Part shown: positions 23,454-35,129 of the stretch, piece after piece
Position numbering within the stretch: the first letter of the stretch is position 1
How the letters are laid out: each line of letters begins with the position of its first letter
Assembly (NCBI GenBank): GCA_958298945.1
Contig: OY282608.1
Location: 63,340,951 to 63,404,950 of the forward strand
Length of the DNA stretch: 64,000 nucleotides
From: Atherix ibis
Taxonomy: Eukaryota > Arthropoda > Insecta > Diptera > Athericidae
Direction of reading: 5' to 3'
The notes under the pieces: model-generated
What the model was told of the DNA's origin: nothing
The model's database searches: none
Seen by the model: only the letters and a program-made list of their open reading frames with translations
Translations under genes and position numbers: made by a program

Positions 23454-25909
23454 TGTTGGTTTGTTGGCTTGTTGATTTGTTGGTTTGTTGGTTTGTTGGT
23501 TTGTTGGTTGGTTGGTTTTTTGGTTTGTTGGTTTGTTGGTTTAATGGCTTGTTGGTTTGTTGGTTTGTTGGCTTATTGGTTACTTAGTTTGTTGGTTTGT
23601 TGGTTTTTTGGTTTGTTGGCTTGTTGGCTTATTGGTTTGTTGGTTAGTTCGTTTGTTGGTTTGTTAGTTTGTTGGTTTGTTGGCTTGTTGGCTTGTTGGT
23701 TTGTTGGTTTTTGGTTTGTTGGTTTGTTGGTTTGTTGGTTTGTTGATTTATTTGTTTGTTGGTTTGTTGGCTTGTTTGTTTGTTGGTTTGTTGGTTTTTT
23801 GGTTTGTTGGTTTGTTGGTTTGTTGGTTTGTTGGTTTGTTGGTTTGTTGGCTTGTTGGTTTGTTGGTTTGTTGGCTTGTTGGCTTGTTGGTTTGTTGGTT
23901 TGTTGGTTTGTTGGTTTGTCGGTTTTTTTGTTTGTTGGTTTGTTGGCTTGTTGTCTGGTTGGCTTGTTGGTTTGTTGGCTTGTTGGTTTGTTAGTTTGTT
24001 GGCTTTTTGGTTACTTGGTTTGTTGGTTTGTTGGTTTATTGATTTTTTGGTTAATTGGTTTGTTGGCTTGTTGGTTTGTTGGTTTGTTGGCTTGTTGGCT
24101 TTTTGGTTTGTTGGCTTGTTGGCTTGTTGGTTTGTTGGTTTGTTGGCTTGTTGGTTTGTTGGCTTGATGGCCTGTTTCTTTGTTAGTTTGTTGGTTTGTT
24201 GGCTTTTTGTCTTGTTGGTTTGTTAGTTTGTTGGCTTTTCGGTTACTTAGTTTGTTGGTTTATTGGCTTGTGGGTTTGTTGGCTTGTTGGTTTGTTGGTT
24301 TGTTGGTTTGTTGGTTTGTTGGCTTGTTGGCTTGTTGGTTTGTTGGTTTGTTGGTTTGTTGGTTTTTTGGTATGTTGGTTTATTTGTTTGTTGGTTTGTT
24401 GGCTTGTTGGTTTGTTGGTTTGTTGGTTTGTTGGCTTGTTGGTTTGTTGGTTTGTTGGCTTGTTGGCTTGTTGATTTTTTGGTTTGATGGCTTGTTGGCT
24501 TGTTGGTTTGTTGGTTTGTTGGTTTTTTGGTTTGTTGGTTTGTTGGTTTGTTGGTTTGTTGGTTTGTAGGTTTATTTGTTTGTTGGTTTGTTGGCTTGTT
24601 GGTTTGTTGGTTTGTTGGTATTTTGGTTTGTTGATTTGTTGGCTTGTTGGTTTGTTGGTTTGTTGGTTTGTTGGCTTATTGGCTTGTTGGTTTGTTGGTT
24701 TGTTGGCTTGTTGGTTTGTTGGTTTGTTCGCTTGTTGCTTTGTTGGTTTGTTGGTTTGTTGGATTGTTGGTTGTTGGTTTGTCGGTTTGTTGGTTTGTTG
24801 GTTTGTTGGTTTGTTGGTTTTTTGGTTTGTTGGTTTGTTGGTTTGTTGGCTTGTTGGTTTGTTGGTTTGTTGGCTTGTTGGCTTGTTGGTTTGTTGGTTT
24901 GTTGGTTTGTTGGTTTGTTGGTTTGTTGGCTTGTTGGTTTGTTGGTTTGTTGGCTTGTTGGTTTATGGGTTTGTTGGTTTGTTGGCTTGTTGGCTTGTTG
25001 GTTTGTTAGTTTGTTGGCTTGTTGGTTTGTTGGTGTGTTGGCTTGTTGGCTTGTTGCTTTGTTCGTTTGATGGTTTGTTGGTTTGTTGGTTTTTTGGTTT
25101 GTTGGTTTTTTGGTTTGTTGCTTTGTTGGTTTGTTGGTTTGTTGGCTTGTTGGCTTGTTGGTTTGTTGGCTTGTTGGTTTGTTAGTTTGTTAGCTTTTTG
25201 GTTACTTGGTTTGTTGGTTTGTTGGCTTGTTGGCTTGTTCGTTTGTTGCTTTGTTCGTTTGATGGTTTGTTGGTTTGTTGGTTACTTGGTTTGTTGGTTT
25301 GTTGGTTTATTGGCTTGTTGGTTTGTTGGTTTGTTGGCTTGTTGGCTTGTTGCTTTGTTGGTTTGTTCGTTTGTTGGCTTGGTGGCTTGTTGGTTTGTTA
25401 GTTTGTTGGCTTTTTGGTTACTTGGTTTGTTGGTTTGTTGGTTTGTTGGCTTGTTGGTTTGTTGGCTTGTTGGTTTGTTGGTTTGTTGGTTTGTTAGCTT
25501 GTTGGCTTGGTGGTTTGTTGGCTTGTTGGTTTGTTGCTTTATTGGCTTGTTGGGTTGTTGGTTTGTTGGTTTGTTGGCTTGTTGGTTACTTAGTTTGTTG
25601 GTTTGTTGGTTTGTTGGTTTGTTGGCTTGTTGGCTTGTTGGTTTGTTGGTTAGTTCGTTTGTTGATTTGTTAGTTTGTTGGTTTGTTGGCTTGTTGGTTT
25701 GTTGGCTTGTTGGTTTGTTGGTTTATTGGTTTGTTGGCTTCTTAGTTTGTTGGTTTGTTGGTTTGTTGGCTTGATGGTTTGTTGGTTTGTTGGCTTGTTG
25801 GTTTGTTGGCTTGTTGGCTTGTTGGTTTGTTGGTTTGTTGGCTTGTTGGCTTGTGGGTTTGTTGGTTTGTTGGTTTGTCGGTTTATTTGTTTGTTGGTTT
25901 GTTGGCTTG
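23454..25909 (+). repeat. Tandem 2446-base higher-order repeat, copy 2
   Basis: Immediate neighbour of 21008-23453. Small differences include a one-unit loss, TTCGCTTG for TTCGATTG (near 24730), and GGTTTGTT for GTTTCTT near 24020. The match ends where TTGATTTG is replaced by GTAGGCTTG near 25910. Its last 470 bases are also the start of the 3241-base repeat. Confidence 0.85.
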
Positions 25910-28680
25910 TAGGCTTGTTGGCTTGTTGGTTTGTTGGCTTGTTGGTTTGTTAGTTTGTTGGCTTTTTGGTTACTTGGTTTGTTGGTTTGTTGGCTTGTTG
26001 GCTTGTTGGTTTGTTGGTTTGTTAGCTTGTTGGTTTGTTAGTTTGTTGGTTTGTTGGCTTGTTGGCTTGTTGGTGTGTTGGTTTGTTGGTTTGTTGGTTT
26101 GTTGGTTTTTTGGTTTGTTGGTTTGTTGGTTTGTTGGTTTGTTGGCTTGTTGGTTTGTTGGTTCGTTGGCTTGTTGGCTTGTTGGTTTGTTGGTTTGTTG
26201 GCTTGTTGGCTTGTTGGTTTGTTGGTTTGTTGGTTTGTTGGTTTGTTGGTTTGTTGCTTTGTTGCTTTGTTGGTTTGTTGGTTTGTTGGCTTGTTGGCTT
26301 ATTGGTTTGTTAGTTTGTTTGCTTTTTGGTTACTTGGTTTGTTGGTTTGTTGGTTTGTTGGCTTGTTGGTTTGTTGGCTTGTTGGTTTGTTGGTTTGTTG
26401 GTTTGTTGGCTTGTTGGCTTGTTGGTTTGTTGGTTTGTTGGTTTGTTGGTTTGTTGGTTTTTTGGTTTTTTGGTTTGTTGGTTTGTTGGCTTGTTGGTTT
26501 ATTGGTTTGTTAGTTTGTTGGCTTGTTGGTTACTTGGTTTGTTGTTTTGTTGGCTTGTTGGCTTGTTGGTTTGTTGGCTTGTTGGTTTGTTAGTTTATTG
26601 GTTTGTGTGCTTGTTGGCTTGTTGGTTTGTTGGTTTGTTGGTTTGTTAGTTTGTTGGTTTGTTGGTTTTTTTGGTTTGTTGGTTTGTTGGTTTGTTGGCT
26701 TGTTGGTTTCTTGGTTTGTTGGCTTGTTGGCTTGTTGGTTTGTTGGTTTGTTGGCTTGTTGGCTTGTTGGTTTGTTGGTTTGTTGGTTTGTTGGTTTGTT
26801 GGTTTGTTGGTTTGCTGCTTTATTGGTTTGTTGGTTTGTTGGCTTTTTGGTTACTTGGTTTGTTGGTTTTTTGGTTTGTTGGCTTGTTGGTTTGTTGGCT
26901 TGTTGGTTTGTTGTTTTGTTGGTTTGTTGGCTTGTTGGCTTGTTGGTTTGTTGGTTTGTTGGTTTGTTGGTTTGTTGGTTTGTTGGTTTTTTGGTTTGTT
27001 GGTTTGTTGGTTTGTTGGCTTGTTGGTTTGTTGGTTTGTTGGCTTGTTGGCTTGTTGGTTTGTTGGTTTGTTGGCTTGTTGGTTTCTTAGTTTGTTGGCT
27101 TGTTGGTTTGTTGGTTTGTTGGTTTGTTGGTTGGTTGGCTTGTTGGCTTGTTGGTTTGTTGGTTAGTTCGTTTGTTGGTTTGTTAGTTTGTTGGTTTGTT
27201 GGCTTGTTGCCTTGTTGGTTTGTTGGTTTGTTGGTTTTTTGGTTTGTTGGTTTGTTGGTTTGTTGGCTTGTTGGCTTGTTGGTTTGTTGGTTTGTTGGCT
27301 TGTTGGCTTGTTGGTTTGTTGGTTTGTTGGTTTGTTGGTTTGTTGCTTTGTTGGTTTGTTGGTTTGTTGGCTTGTTGACTTGTTGCTTTGTTAGTTTGTT
27401 GGATTTTTGGTTACTTGGTTTGTTGGTTTGTTGTTTTGTTGGCTTGTTGGTTGGTTGGCTTGTTGGTTTGTTGGCTTGTTGGTTTGTTGGTTTCTTGGCT
27501 TGTGGGCTTGTTGGTTTGTTGGTTTGTTGGCTTGTTGGTTTGTTGGCTTGTTGGCTAGTTGGTTTGCTGGTTTGTTGGCTTGTGGGCTTGTTGGTTTGTT
27601 GGTTTGTTGGTTTGTTGGTTAATTTGCTTATTGGTTTGTTGGCTTGTTGGTTTGTTGGCTTGTTGGTTTGTTGGCTTGTTGGTTTGTTAGTTTGTTGGCT
27701 TTTTGGTTACTTGGTTTGTTGGTTTGTTGGTTTGTTGGTTTTTTGGTTTGTTGGTTTGTTGGTTTGTTGGCTTGTTGGTTTGTTGGTTTGTTGGCTTGTT
27801 GGCTTGTTGGTTTGTTGGCTTGTTGGCTTGTTGGTTTGTTGGTTTGTTGGCTTGTTGGTTTGTTGCTTGGTTGGCTTGTTGGCTTGTTGCTTTGTTGGTT
27901 TGTTGGTTTGTTGGCTTGTTGGCTTGTTGGTTTGTTAGTTTGTTGGCTTTTTGGTTACTTGGTTTGTTGGTTTGTTGGTTTGTTGGCTTGTTGGTTTGTT
28001 GGCTTGTTAATTTGTTGGTTTGTTGGTTTGTTGGCTTGTTGGTTTGTTGGTTTGTTGGTTTGTTGGTTTGTTGGTTTGTTGGTTTGTTGGTTTTTTGGTT
28101 TGTTGGTTTATTTGTTTGTTGGTTTGTTGGCTTGTTGGTTTGTTGGTTTGCTGGTTTGTTGGCTTTTTGGTTTGTTGGTTTGTTGGCTTGTTGGCTTGTT
28201 GGTTTGTTGGTTTGTTGGTTTGTTGGCTTGTTGGTTTGTTGGTTTGTTGGTTTTTTGGTTTGTTGGTTTGTTGGTTTGTTGGTTTGTTGGTTTGTTGGTT
28301 TGTTGGTTTATTTGTTTGTTGGTTTGTTGGCTTGTTGGTTTGTTGGTTTGTTGGTTTGTTGGTTTGTTGGCTTGTTGGCTTGTTGGTTTGTTGGTTTGTT
28401 GGTTTGTTGGTTTATTTGTTTGTTGGTTTGTTGGCTTGTTGGTTTGTTGGTTTGTTGGCTTGTTGGCTTGTTGGTTTGTTGGTTTCTTGGTTTGTTGGTT
28501 TGTTGGTTTGTTGGTTTGTTGGTTTGTTGGTTTGTTGGTTTGTTGGTTTGTTGGCTTGTTGGTTTGTTGGTTTGTTGGCTTGTTGGCTTGTTGGTTTGTT
28601 GGTTTGTTGGTTTGTTGGTTTGTTGTCTTGTTGGTTTGTTGGTTTGTTTGCTTGTTGGTTTGTTGGTTTTTTGGTTTGTT
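25440..28680 (+). repeat. Tandem 3241-base higher-order repeat, copy 1
   Basis: Matches 28681-31921 at a constant 3241 bases. Landmarks: the GGCTTGGTGG pair near 25503/28744, TTCTTAG near 25740/28981, the 9-base GGTTTTTTT unit 26664/29905, GGTTAATTTG near 27616/30857, and TTAATTTG near 28010/31250. The length is 1 modulo 8, matching the single +1 unit inside. Scattered substitutions are seen, such as GATGG for GTTGG near 25772 and TTGCTTTG against TTACTTTG near 29495. Confidence 0.88.
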
Positions 28681-31600
28681 GGCTTGTTGGCTTGTTGGTT
28701 TGTTGGCTTGTTGGTTTGTTGGTTTGTTGGTTTGTTAGCTTGTTGGCTTGGTGGTTTGTTGGCTTGTTGGTTTGTTGCTTTATTGGCTTGTTGGCTTGTT
28801 GGTTTGTTGGTTTGTTGGCTTGTTGGTTACTTAGTTTGTTGGTTTGTTGGTTTGTTGGTTTGTTGGCTTGTTGGCTTGTTGGTTTGTTGGTTAGTTCGTT
28901 TGTTGATTTGTTAGTTTGTTGGTTTGTTGGCTTGTTGGTTTGTTGGCTTGTTGGTTTGTTGGTTTATTGGTTTGTTGGCTTCTTAGTTTGTTGGTTTGTT
29001 GGTTTGTTGGCTTGTTGGTTTGTTGGTTTGTTGGCTTGTTGGTTTGTTGGCTTGTTGGCTTGTTGGTTTGTTGGTTTGTTGGCTTGTTGGCTTGTGGGTT
29101 TGTTGGTTTGTTGGTTTGTCGGTTTATTTGTTTGTTGGTTTGTTGGCTTGTAGGCTTGTTGGCTTGTTGGTTTGTTGGCTTGTTGGTTTGTTAGTTTGTT
29201 GGCTTTTTGGTTACTTGGTTTGTTGGTTTGTTGGCTTGTTGGATTGTTGGTTTGTTGGTTTGTTAGCTTGTTGGTTTGTTAGTTTGTTGGTTTGTTGGCT
29301 TGTTGGCTTGTTGGTGTGTTGGTTTGTTGGTTTGTTGGTTTGTTGGTTTTTTGGTTTGTTGGTTTGTTGGTTTGTTGGTTTGTTGGCTTGTTGGTTTGTT
29401 GGTTCGTTGGCTTGTTGGCTTGTTGGTTTGTTGGTTTGTTGGCTTGTTGGCTTGTTGGTTTGTTGGTTTGTTGGTTTGTTGGTTTGTTGGTTTGTTACTT
29501 TGTTGCTTTGTTGGTTTGTTGGTTTGTTGGCTTGTTGGCTTATTGGTTTGTTAGTTTGTTTGCTTTTTGGTTACTTGGTTTGTTGGTTTGTTGGTTTGTT
29601 GGCTTGTTGGTTTGTTGGCTTGTTGGTTTGTTGGTTTGTTGGTTTGTTGGCTTGTTGGCTTGTTGGTTTGTTGGTTTGTTGGTTTGTTGGTTTGTTGGTT
29701 TTTTGGTTTTTTGGTTTGTTGGTTTGTTGGCTTGTTGGTTTATTGGTTTGTTAGTTTGTTGGCTTGTTGGTTACTTGGTTTGTTGTTTTGTTGGCTTGTT
29801 GGCTTGTTGGTTTGTTGGCTTGTTGGTTTGTTAGTTTATTGGTTTGTGTGCTTGTTGGCTTGTTGGTTTGTTGGTTTGTTGGTTTGTTAGTTTGTTGGTT
29901 TGTTGGTTTTTTTGGTTTGTTGGTTTGTTGGTTTGTTGGCTTGTTGGTTTGTTGGTTTGTTGGCTTGTTGGCTTGTTGGTTTGTTGGTTTGTTGGCTTGT
30001 TGGCTTGTTGGTTTGTTGGTTTGTTGGTTTGTTGGTTTGTTGGTTTGTTGGTTTGCTGCTTTATTGGTTTGTTGGTTTGTTGGCTTTTTGGTTACTTGGT
30101 TTGTTGGTTTTTTGGTTTGTTGGCTTGTTGGTTTGTTGGCTTGTTGGTTTGTTGTTTTGTTGGTTTGTTGGCTTGTTGGCTTGTTGGTTTGTTGGTTTGT
30201 TGGTTTGTTGGTTTGTTGGTTTGTTGGTTTTTTGGTTTGTTGGTTTGTTGGTTTGTTGGCTTGTTGGTTTGTTGGTTTGTTGGCTTGTTGGCTTGTTGGT
30301 TTGTTGGTTTGTTGGCTTGTTGGTTTCTTAGTTTGTTGGCTTGTTGGTTTGTTGGTTTGTTGGTTTGTTGGTTGGTTGGCTTGTTGGCTTGTTGGTTTGT
30401 TGGTTAGTTCGTTTGTTGGTTTGTTAGTTTGTTGGTTTGTTGGCTTGTTGCCTTGTTGGTTTGTTGGTTTGTTGGTTTTTTGGTTTGTTGGTTTGTTGGT
30501 TTGTTGGCTTGTTGGCTTGTTGGTTTGTTGGTTTGTTGGCTTGTTGGCTTGTTGGTTTGTTGGTTTGTTGGTTTGTTGGTTTGTTGCTTTGTTGGTTTGT
30601 TGGTTTGTTGGCTTGTTGACTTGTTGCTTTGTTAGTTTGTTGGATTTTTGGTTACTTGGTTTGTTGGTTTGTTGTTTTGTTGGCTTGTTGGTTGGTTGGC
30701 TTGTTGGTTTGTTGGCTTGTTGGTTTGTTGGTTTCTTGGCTTGTGGGCTTGTTGGTTTGTTGGTTTGTTGGCTTGTTGGTTTGTTGGCTTGTTGGCTAGT
30801 TGGTTTGCTGGTTTGTTGGCTTGTGGGCTTGTTGGTTTGTTGGTTTGTTGGTTTGTTGGTTAATTTGCTTATTGGTTTGTTGGCTTGTTGGTTTGTTGGC
30901 TTGTTGGTTTGTTGGCTTGTTGGTTTGTTAGTTTGTTGGCTTTTTGGTTACTTGGTTTGTTGGTTTGTTGGTTTGTTGGTTTTTTGGTTTGTTGGTTTGT
31001 TGGTTTGTTGGCTTGTTGGTTTGTTGGTTTGTTGGCTTGTTGGCTTGTTGGTTTGTTGGCTTGTTGGCTTGTTGGTTTGTTGGTTTGTTGGCTTGTTGGT
31101 TTGTTGCTTGGTTGGCTTGTTGGCTTGTTGCTTTGTTGGTTTGTTGGTTTGTTGGCTTGTTGGCTTGTTGGTTTGTTAGTTTGTTGGCTTTTTGGTTACT
31201 TGGTTTGTTGGTTTGTTGGTTTGTTGGCTTGTTGGTTTGTTGGCTTGTTAATTTGTTGGTTTGTTGGTTTGTTGGCTTGTTGGTTTGTTGGTTTGTTGGT
31301 TTGTTGGTTTGTTGGTTTGTTGGTTTGTTGGTTTTTTGGTTTGTTGGTTTATTTGTTTGTTGGTTTGTTGGCTTGTTGGTTTGTTGGTTTGCTGGTTTGT
31401 TGGCTTTTTGGTTTGTTGGTTTGTTGGCTTGTTGGCTTGTTGGTTTGTTGGTTTGTTGGTTTGTTGGCTTGTTGGTTTGTTGGTTTGTTGGTTTTTTGGT
31501 TTGTTGGCTTGTTGGCTTGTTGGTTTGTTGGCTTTTTGGTTACTTGGTTTGTTGGTTTGTTGGTTTGTTGGCTTGTTGGTTTGTTGGTTTGTTGGTTTGT

Positions 31601-31921
31601 TGGTTTGTTGGCTTGTTGGCTTGTTGGTTTGTTGGTTTGTTGGTTTGTTGGTTTATTTGTTTGTTGGTTTGTTGGCTTGTTGGTTTGTTGGTTTGTTGGC
31701 TTGTTGGCTTGTTGGTTTGTTGGTTTCTTGGTTTGTTGGTTTGTTGGTTTGTTGGTTTGTTGGTTTGTTGGTTTGTTGGTTTGTTGGTTTGTTGGCTTGT
31801 TGGTTTGTTGGTTTGTTGGCTTGTTGGCTTGTTGGTTTGTTGGTTTGTTGGTTTGTTGGTTTGTTGTCTTGTTGGTTTGTTGGTTTGTTTGCTTGTTGGT
31901 TTGTTGGTTTTTTGGTTTGTT
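28681..31921 (+). repeat. Tandem 3241-base higher-order repeat, copy 2
   Basis: Head-to-tail copy of 25440-28680. One window, 31507-31561, carries several changed units including GGCTTTTTGGTTACTTGG, where copy 1 (28266-28320) has T-form units and TTTATTTG. Length and register are unchanged, so the block looks as if a patch from another copy replaced it. Confidence 0.87.
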
Positions 31922-32353
31922 GGCTTGTTGGCTTGTTGGTTTGTTGGTTTGTTGGCTTCTTGGTTTGTTGGTTTGTTGGTTTGTTGGCTTGTTGGCTTGT
32001 TGCTTTGTTCGTTTGATGGTTTGTTGGTATGTTGGTTTTTTGGTTTGTTGGTTTTTTGGTTTGTTGCTTTGTTGGTTTGTTGGTTTGTTGGCTTGTTGGC
32101 TTGTTGGTTTGTTGGCTTGTTGGTTTGTTAGTTTGTTGGCTTTTTGGTTACTTGGTTTGTTGGTTTGTTGGCTTGTTGGCTTGTTGGTTTGTTGCTTTGT
32201 TCGTTTGATGGTTTGTTGGTTAATTGGTTACTTTGTTTGTTGGTTTGTTGGTTTGTTGGTTAGTTCGTTTGTTGATTTGTTAGTTTGTTGGTTTGTTGGC
32301 TTGTTGGCTTGTTGGTTTGTTGGTTTGTTGGTTTGTTTGTTTGTTGGTTTGTT

Positions 32354-34890
32354 GGTTTGTTTGTTTGTTGGTTTGTTGGCTTGTTGGTTTGTTGGTTTAT
32401 TGGTTTGTTGGCTTCTTAGTTTGTTGGTTTGTTGGTTTGTTGGCTTGTTGGTTTGTTGGTTTGTTGGCTTGTTGGTTTGTTGGCTTGTTGGCTTGTTGGC
32501 TTGTTGGTTTGTTGGCTTGTTGGCTTGTGGGTTTGTTGGTTTTTTGGTTTGTCGGTTTATTTGTTTGTTGGTTTGTTGGCTTGTAGGCTTGTTGGCTTGT
32601 TGGTTTGTTGGCTTGTTGGTTTGTTAGTTTGTTGGCTTTTTGGTTACTTGGTTTGTTGGTTTGTTGGCTTGTTGGCTTGTTGGTTTGTTGGTTTGTTAGC
32701 TTGTTGGTTTGTTAGTTTGTTGGTTTGTTGGCTTGTTGGCTTGTTGGTTTGTTGGTTTGTTGGTTTGTTGGCTTGTTGGTTTGTTGGTTTGTTGGCTTGT
32801 TGGCTTGTTGGTTTGTTGGTTTGTTGGCTTGTTGGCTTGTTGGTTTGTTGGTTTGTTGGTTTGTTGGTTTGTTGGTTTGTTGGCTTGTTGGCTTGTGGGT
32901 TTGTTGGTTTGTTGGTTTGTCGGTTTATTTGTTTGTTGGTTTGTTGGCTTGTAGGCTTGTTGGCTTGTTGGTTTGTTGGCTTGTTGGTTTGTTAGTTTGT
33001 TGGCTTTTTGGTTACTTGGTTTGTTGGTTTGTTGGCTTGTTGGCTTGTTGGTTTGTTGGTTTGTTAGCTTGTTGGTTTGTTAGTTTGTTGGTTTGTTGGC
33101 TTGTTGGCTTGTTGGTTTGTTGGTTTGTTGGTTTGTTGGCTTGTTGGTTTGTTGGTTTGTTGGCTTGTTGGCTTGTTGGTTTGTTGGTTTGTTGGCTTGT
33201 TGGCTTGTTGGTTTGTTGGTTTGTTGGTTTGTTGGTTTGTTGGTTTGTTGCTTTGTTGCTTTGTTGGTTTGTTGGTTTGTTGGCTTGTTGGCTTGTTGGT
33301 TTGTTAGTTTGTTTGCTTTTTGGTTACTTGGTTTGTTGGTTTGTTGGTTTGTTGGCTTGTTGGTTTGTTGGCTTGTTGGTTTGTTGGTTTGTTGGTTTGT
33401 TGGCTTGTTGGCTTGTTGGTTTGTTGGTTTGTTGGTTTGTTGGTTTGTTGGTTTTTTGGTTTTGTGGTTTGTTGGTTTGTTGGCTTGTTGGTTTGTTGGT
33501 TTGTTGGCTTGTTGGCTTGTTGGTTTGTTGGTTTGTTGGCTTGTTGGCTTGTTGGTTTGTTGGTTTTTTGGTTTGTTGGTTTGTTTGTTTGTTGGTTTGC
33601 TGCTTTATTGGTTTGTTGGTTTGTTGGCTTTTTGGTTACTTGGTTTGTTGGTTTTTTGGTTTGTTGGTTTGTTGGTTTGTTGGTTTTTTGGTTTGTTGGT
33701 TTGTTGGTTTGTTGGCTTGTTGGTTTGTTGGTTTGTTGGCTTGTTGGCTTGTTGGTTTGTTGGTTTGTTGGCTTGTTGGTTTCTTAGTTTGTTGGCTTGT
33801 TGGTTTGTTGGTTTGTTGGTTTGTTGGTTGGTTGGCTTGTTGGCTTGTTGGTTTGTTGGTTAGTTCGTTTGTTGGTTTGTTAGTTTGTTGGTTTGTTGGC
33901 TTGTTGGCTTGTTGGTTTGTTGGTTTGTTGGTTTTTTGGTTTGTTGGTTTGTTGGTTTGTTGGCTTGTTGGCTTGTTGGTTTGTTGGTTTGTTGGCTTGT
34001 TGGCTTGTTGGTTTGTTGGTTTGTTGGTTTGTTGGTTTGTTGCTTTGTTGGTTTGTTGGTTTGTTGGCTTGCTGACTTGTTGCTTTGTTAGTTTGTTGGC
34101 TTTTTGGTTACTTGGTTTGTTGGTTTGTTGTTTTGTTGGCTTGTTGGTTGGTTGGCTTGTTGGTTTGTTGGCTTGTTGGTTTGTTGGTTTGTTGGCTTGT
34201 GGGCTTGTTGGTTTGTTGGTTTGTTGGCTTGTTGGTTTGTTGGCTTGTTGGCTAGTTGGTTTGCTGGTTTGTTGGCTTGTGGGCTTGTTGGTTTGTTGGT
34301 TTGTTGGTTTGTTGGTTAATTTGCTTATTGGTTTGTTGGCTTGTTGGTTTGTTGGCTTGTTGGTTTGTTGGCTTGTTGGTTTGTTAGTTTGTTGGCTTTT
34401 TGGTTACTTGGTTTGTTGGTTTGTTGGTTTGTTGGTTTTTTGGTTTGTTGGTTTGTTGGTTTGTTGGCTTGTTGGTTTGTTGGTTTGTTGGCTTGTTGGC
34501 TTGTTGGTTTGTTGGCTTGTTGGCTTGTTGGTTTGTTGGTTTGTTGGCTTGTTGGTTTGTTGCTTGGTTGGCTTGTTGGATTGTTGCTTTGTTGGTTTGT
34601 TGGTTTGTTGGCTTGTTGGCTTGTTGGTTTGTTAGTTTGTTGGCTTTTTGGTTACTTGGTTTGTTGGTTTGTTGGTTTGTTGGCTTGTTGGTTTGTTGGC
34701 TTGTTAATTTGTTGGTTTGTTGGTTTGTTGGTTTGTTGGCTTGTTGGTTTGTTGGTTTGTTGGTTTGTTGGTTTGTTGGTTTGTTGGTTTGTTGGTTTTT
34801 TGGTTTGTTGGTTTATTTGTTTGTTGGTTTGTTGGCTTGTTGGTTTGTTGGTTTGCTGGTTTGTTGGCTTTTTGATTTGTTGGTTTGTTG
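32354..34890 (+). repeat. Partial third copy of the 3241-base repeat
   Basis: Matches 28921-31430 at an offset of 3433, rising to 3456 after internal unit changes. TTCTTAG 28981/32414, TTACTTGG near 29207/32640, GGTTAATTTG near 30857/34313 and TTAATTTG near 31250/34705 are shared. The +1 unit at 29905 has no partner: near 33550 the copy keeps the register, so that segment was replaced or lost (a stretch around 29.75-30.02 kb is shortened). Confidence 0.75.
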
Positions 34891-35129
34891 GCTTGTTGGC
34901 TTGTTGGTTTGTTGGTTTGTTGGCTTGTTGGCTTGTTGGTTTGTTGGTTTTTTGGTTTTTTGGTTTGTTGGTTTGTTGGTTTGTTGGTTTGTTGGTTTCT
35001 TGGTTTATTTGTTTGTTGGTTTGTGGGCTTGTTGGTTTGTTGGTTTGTTGGTTTGTTGGCTTGTTGGTTTGTTGGTTTGTTGGCTACTTGGTTTGTTCGC
35101 TTGTTGGTTTGTTGGTTTGTTGGCTTGTT

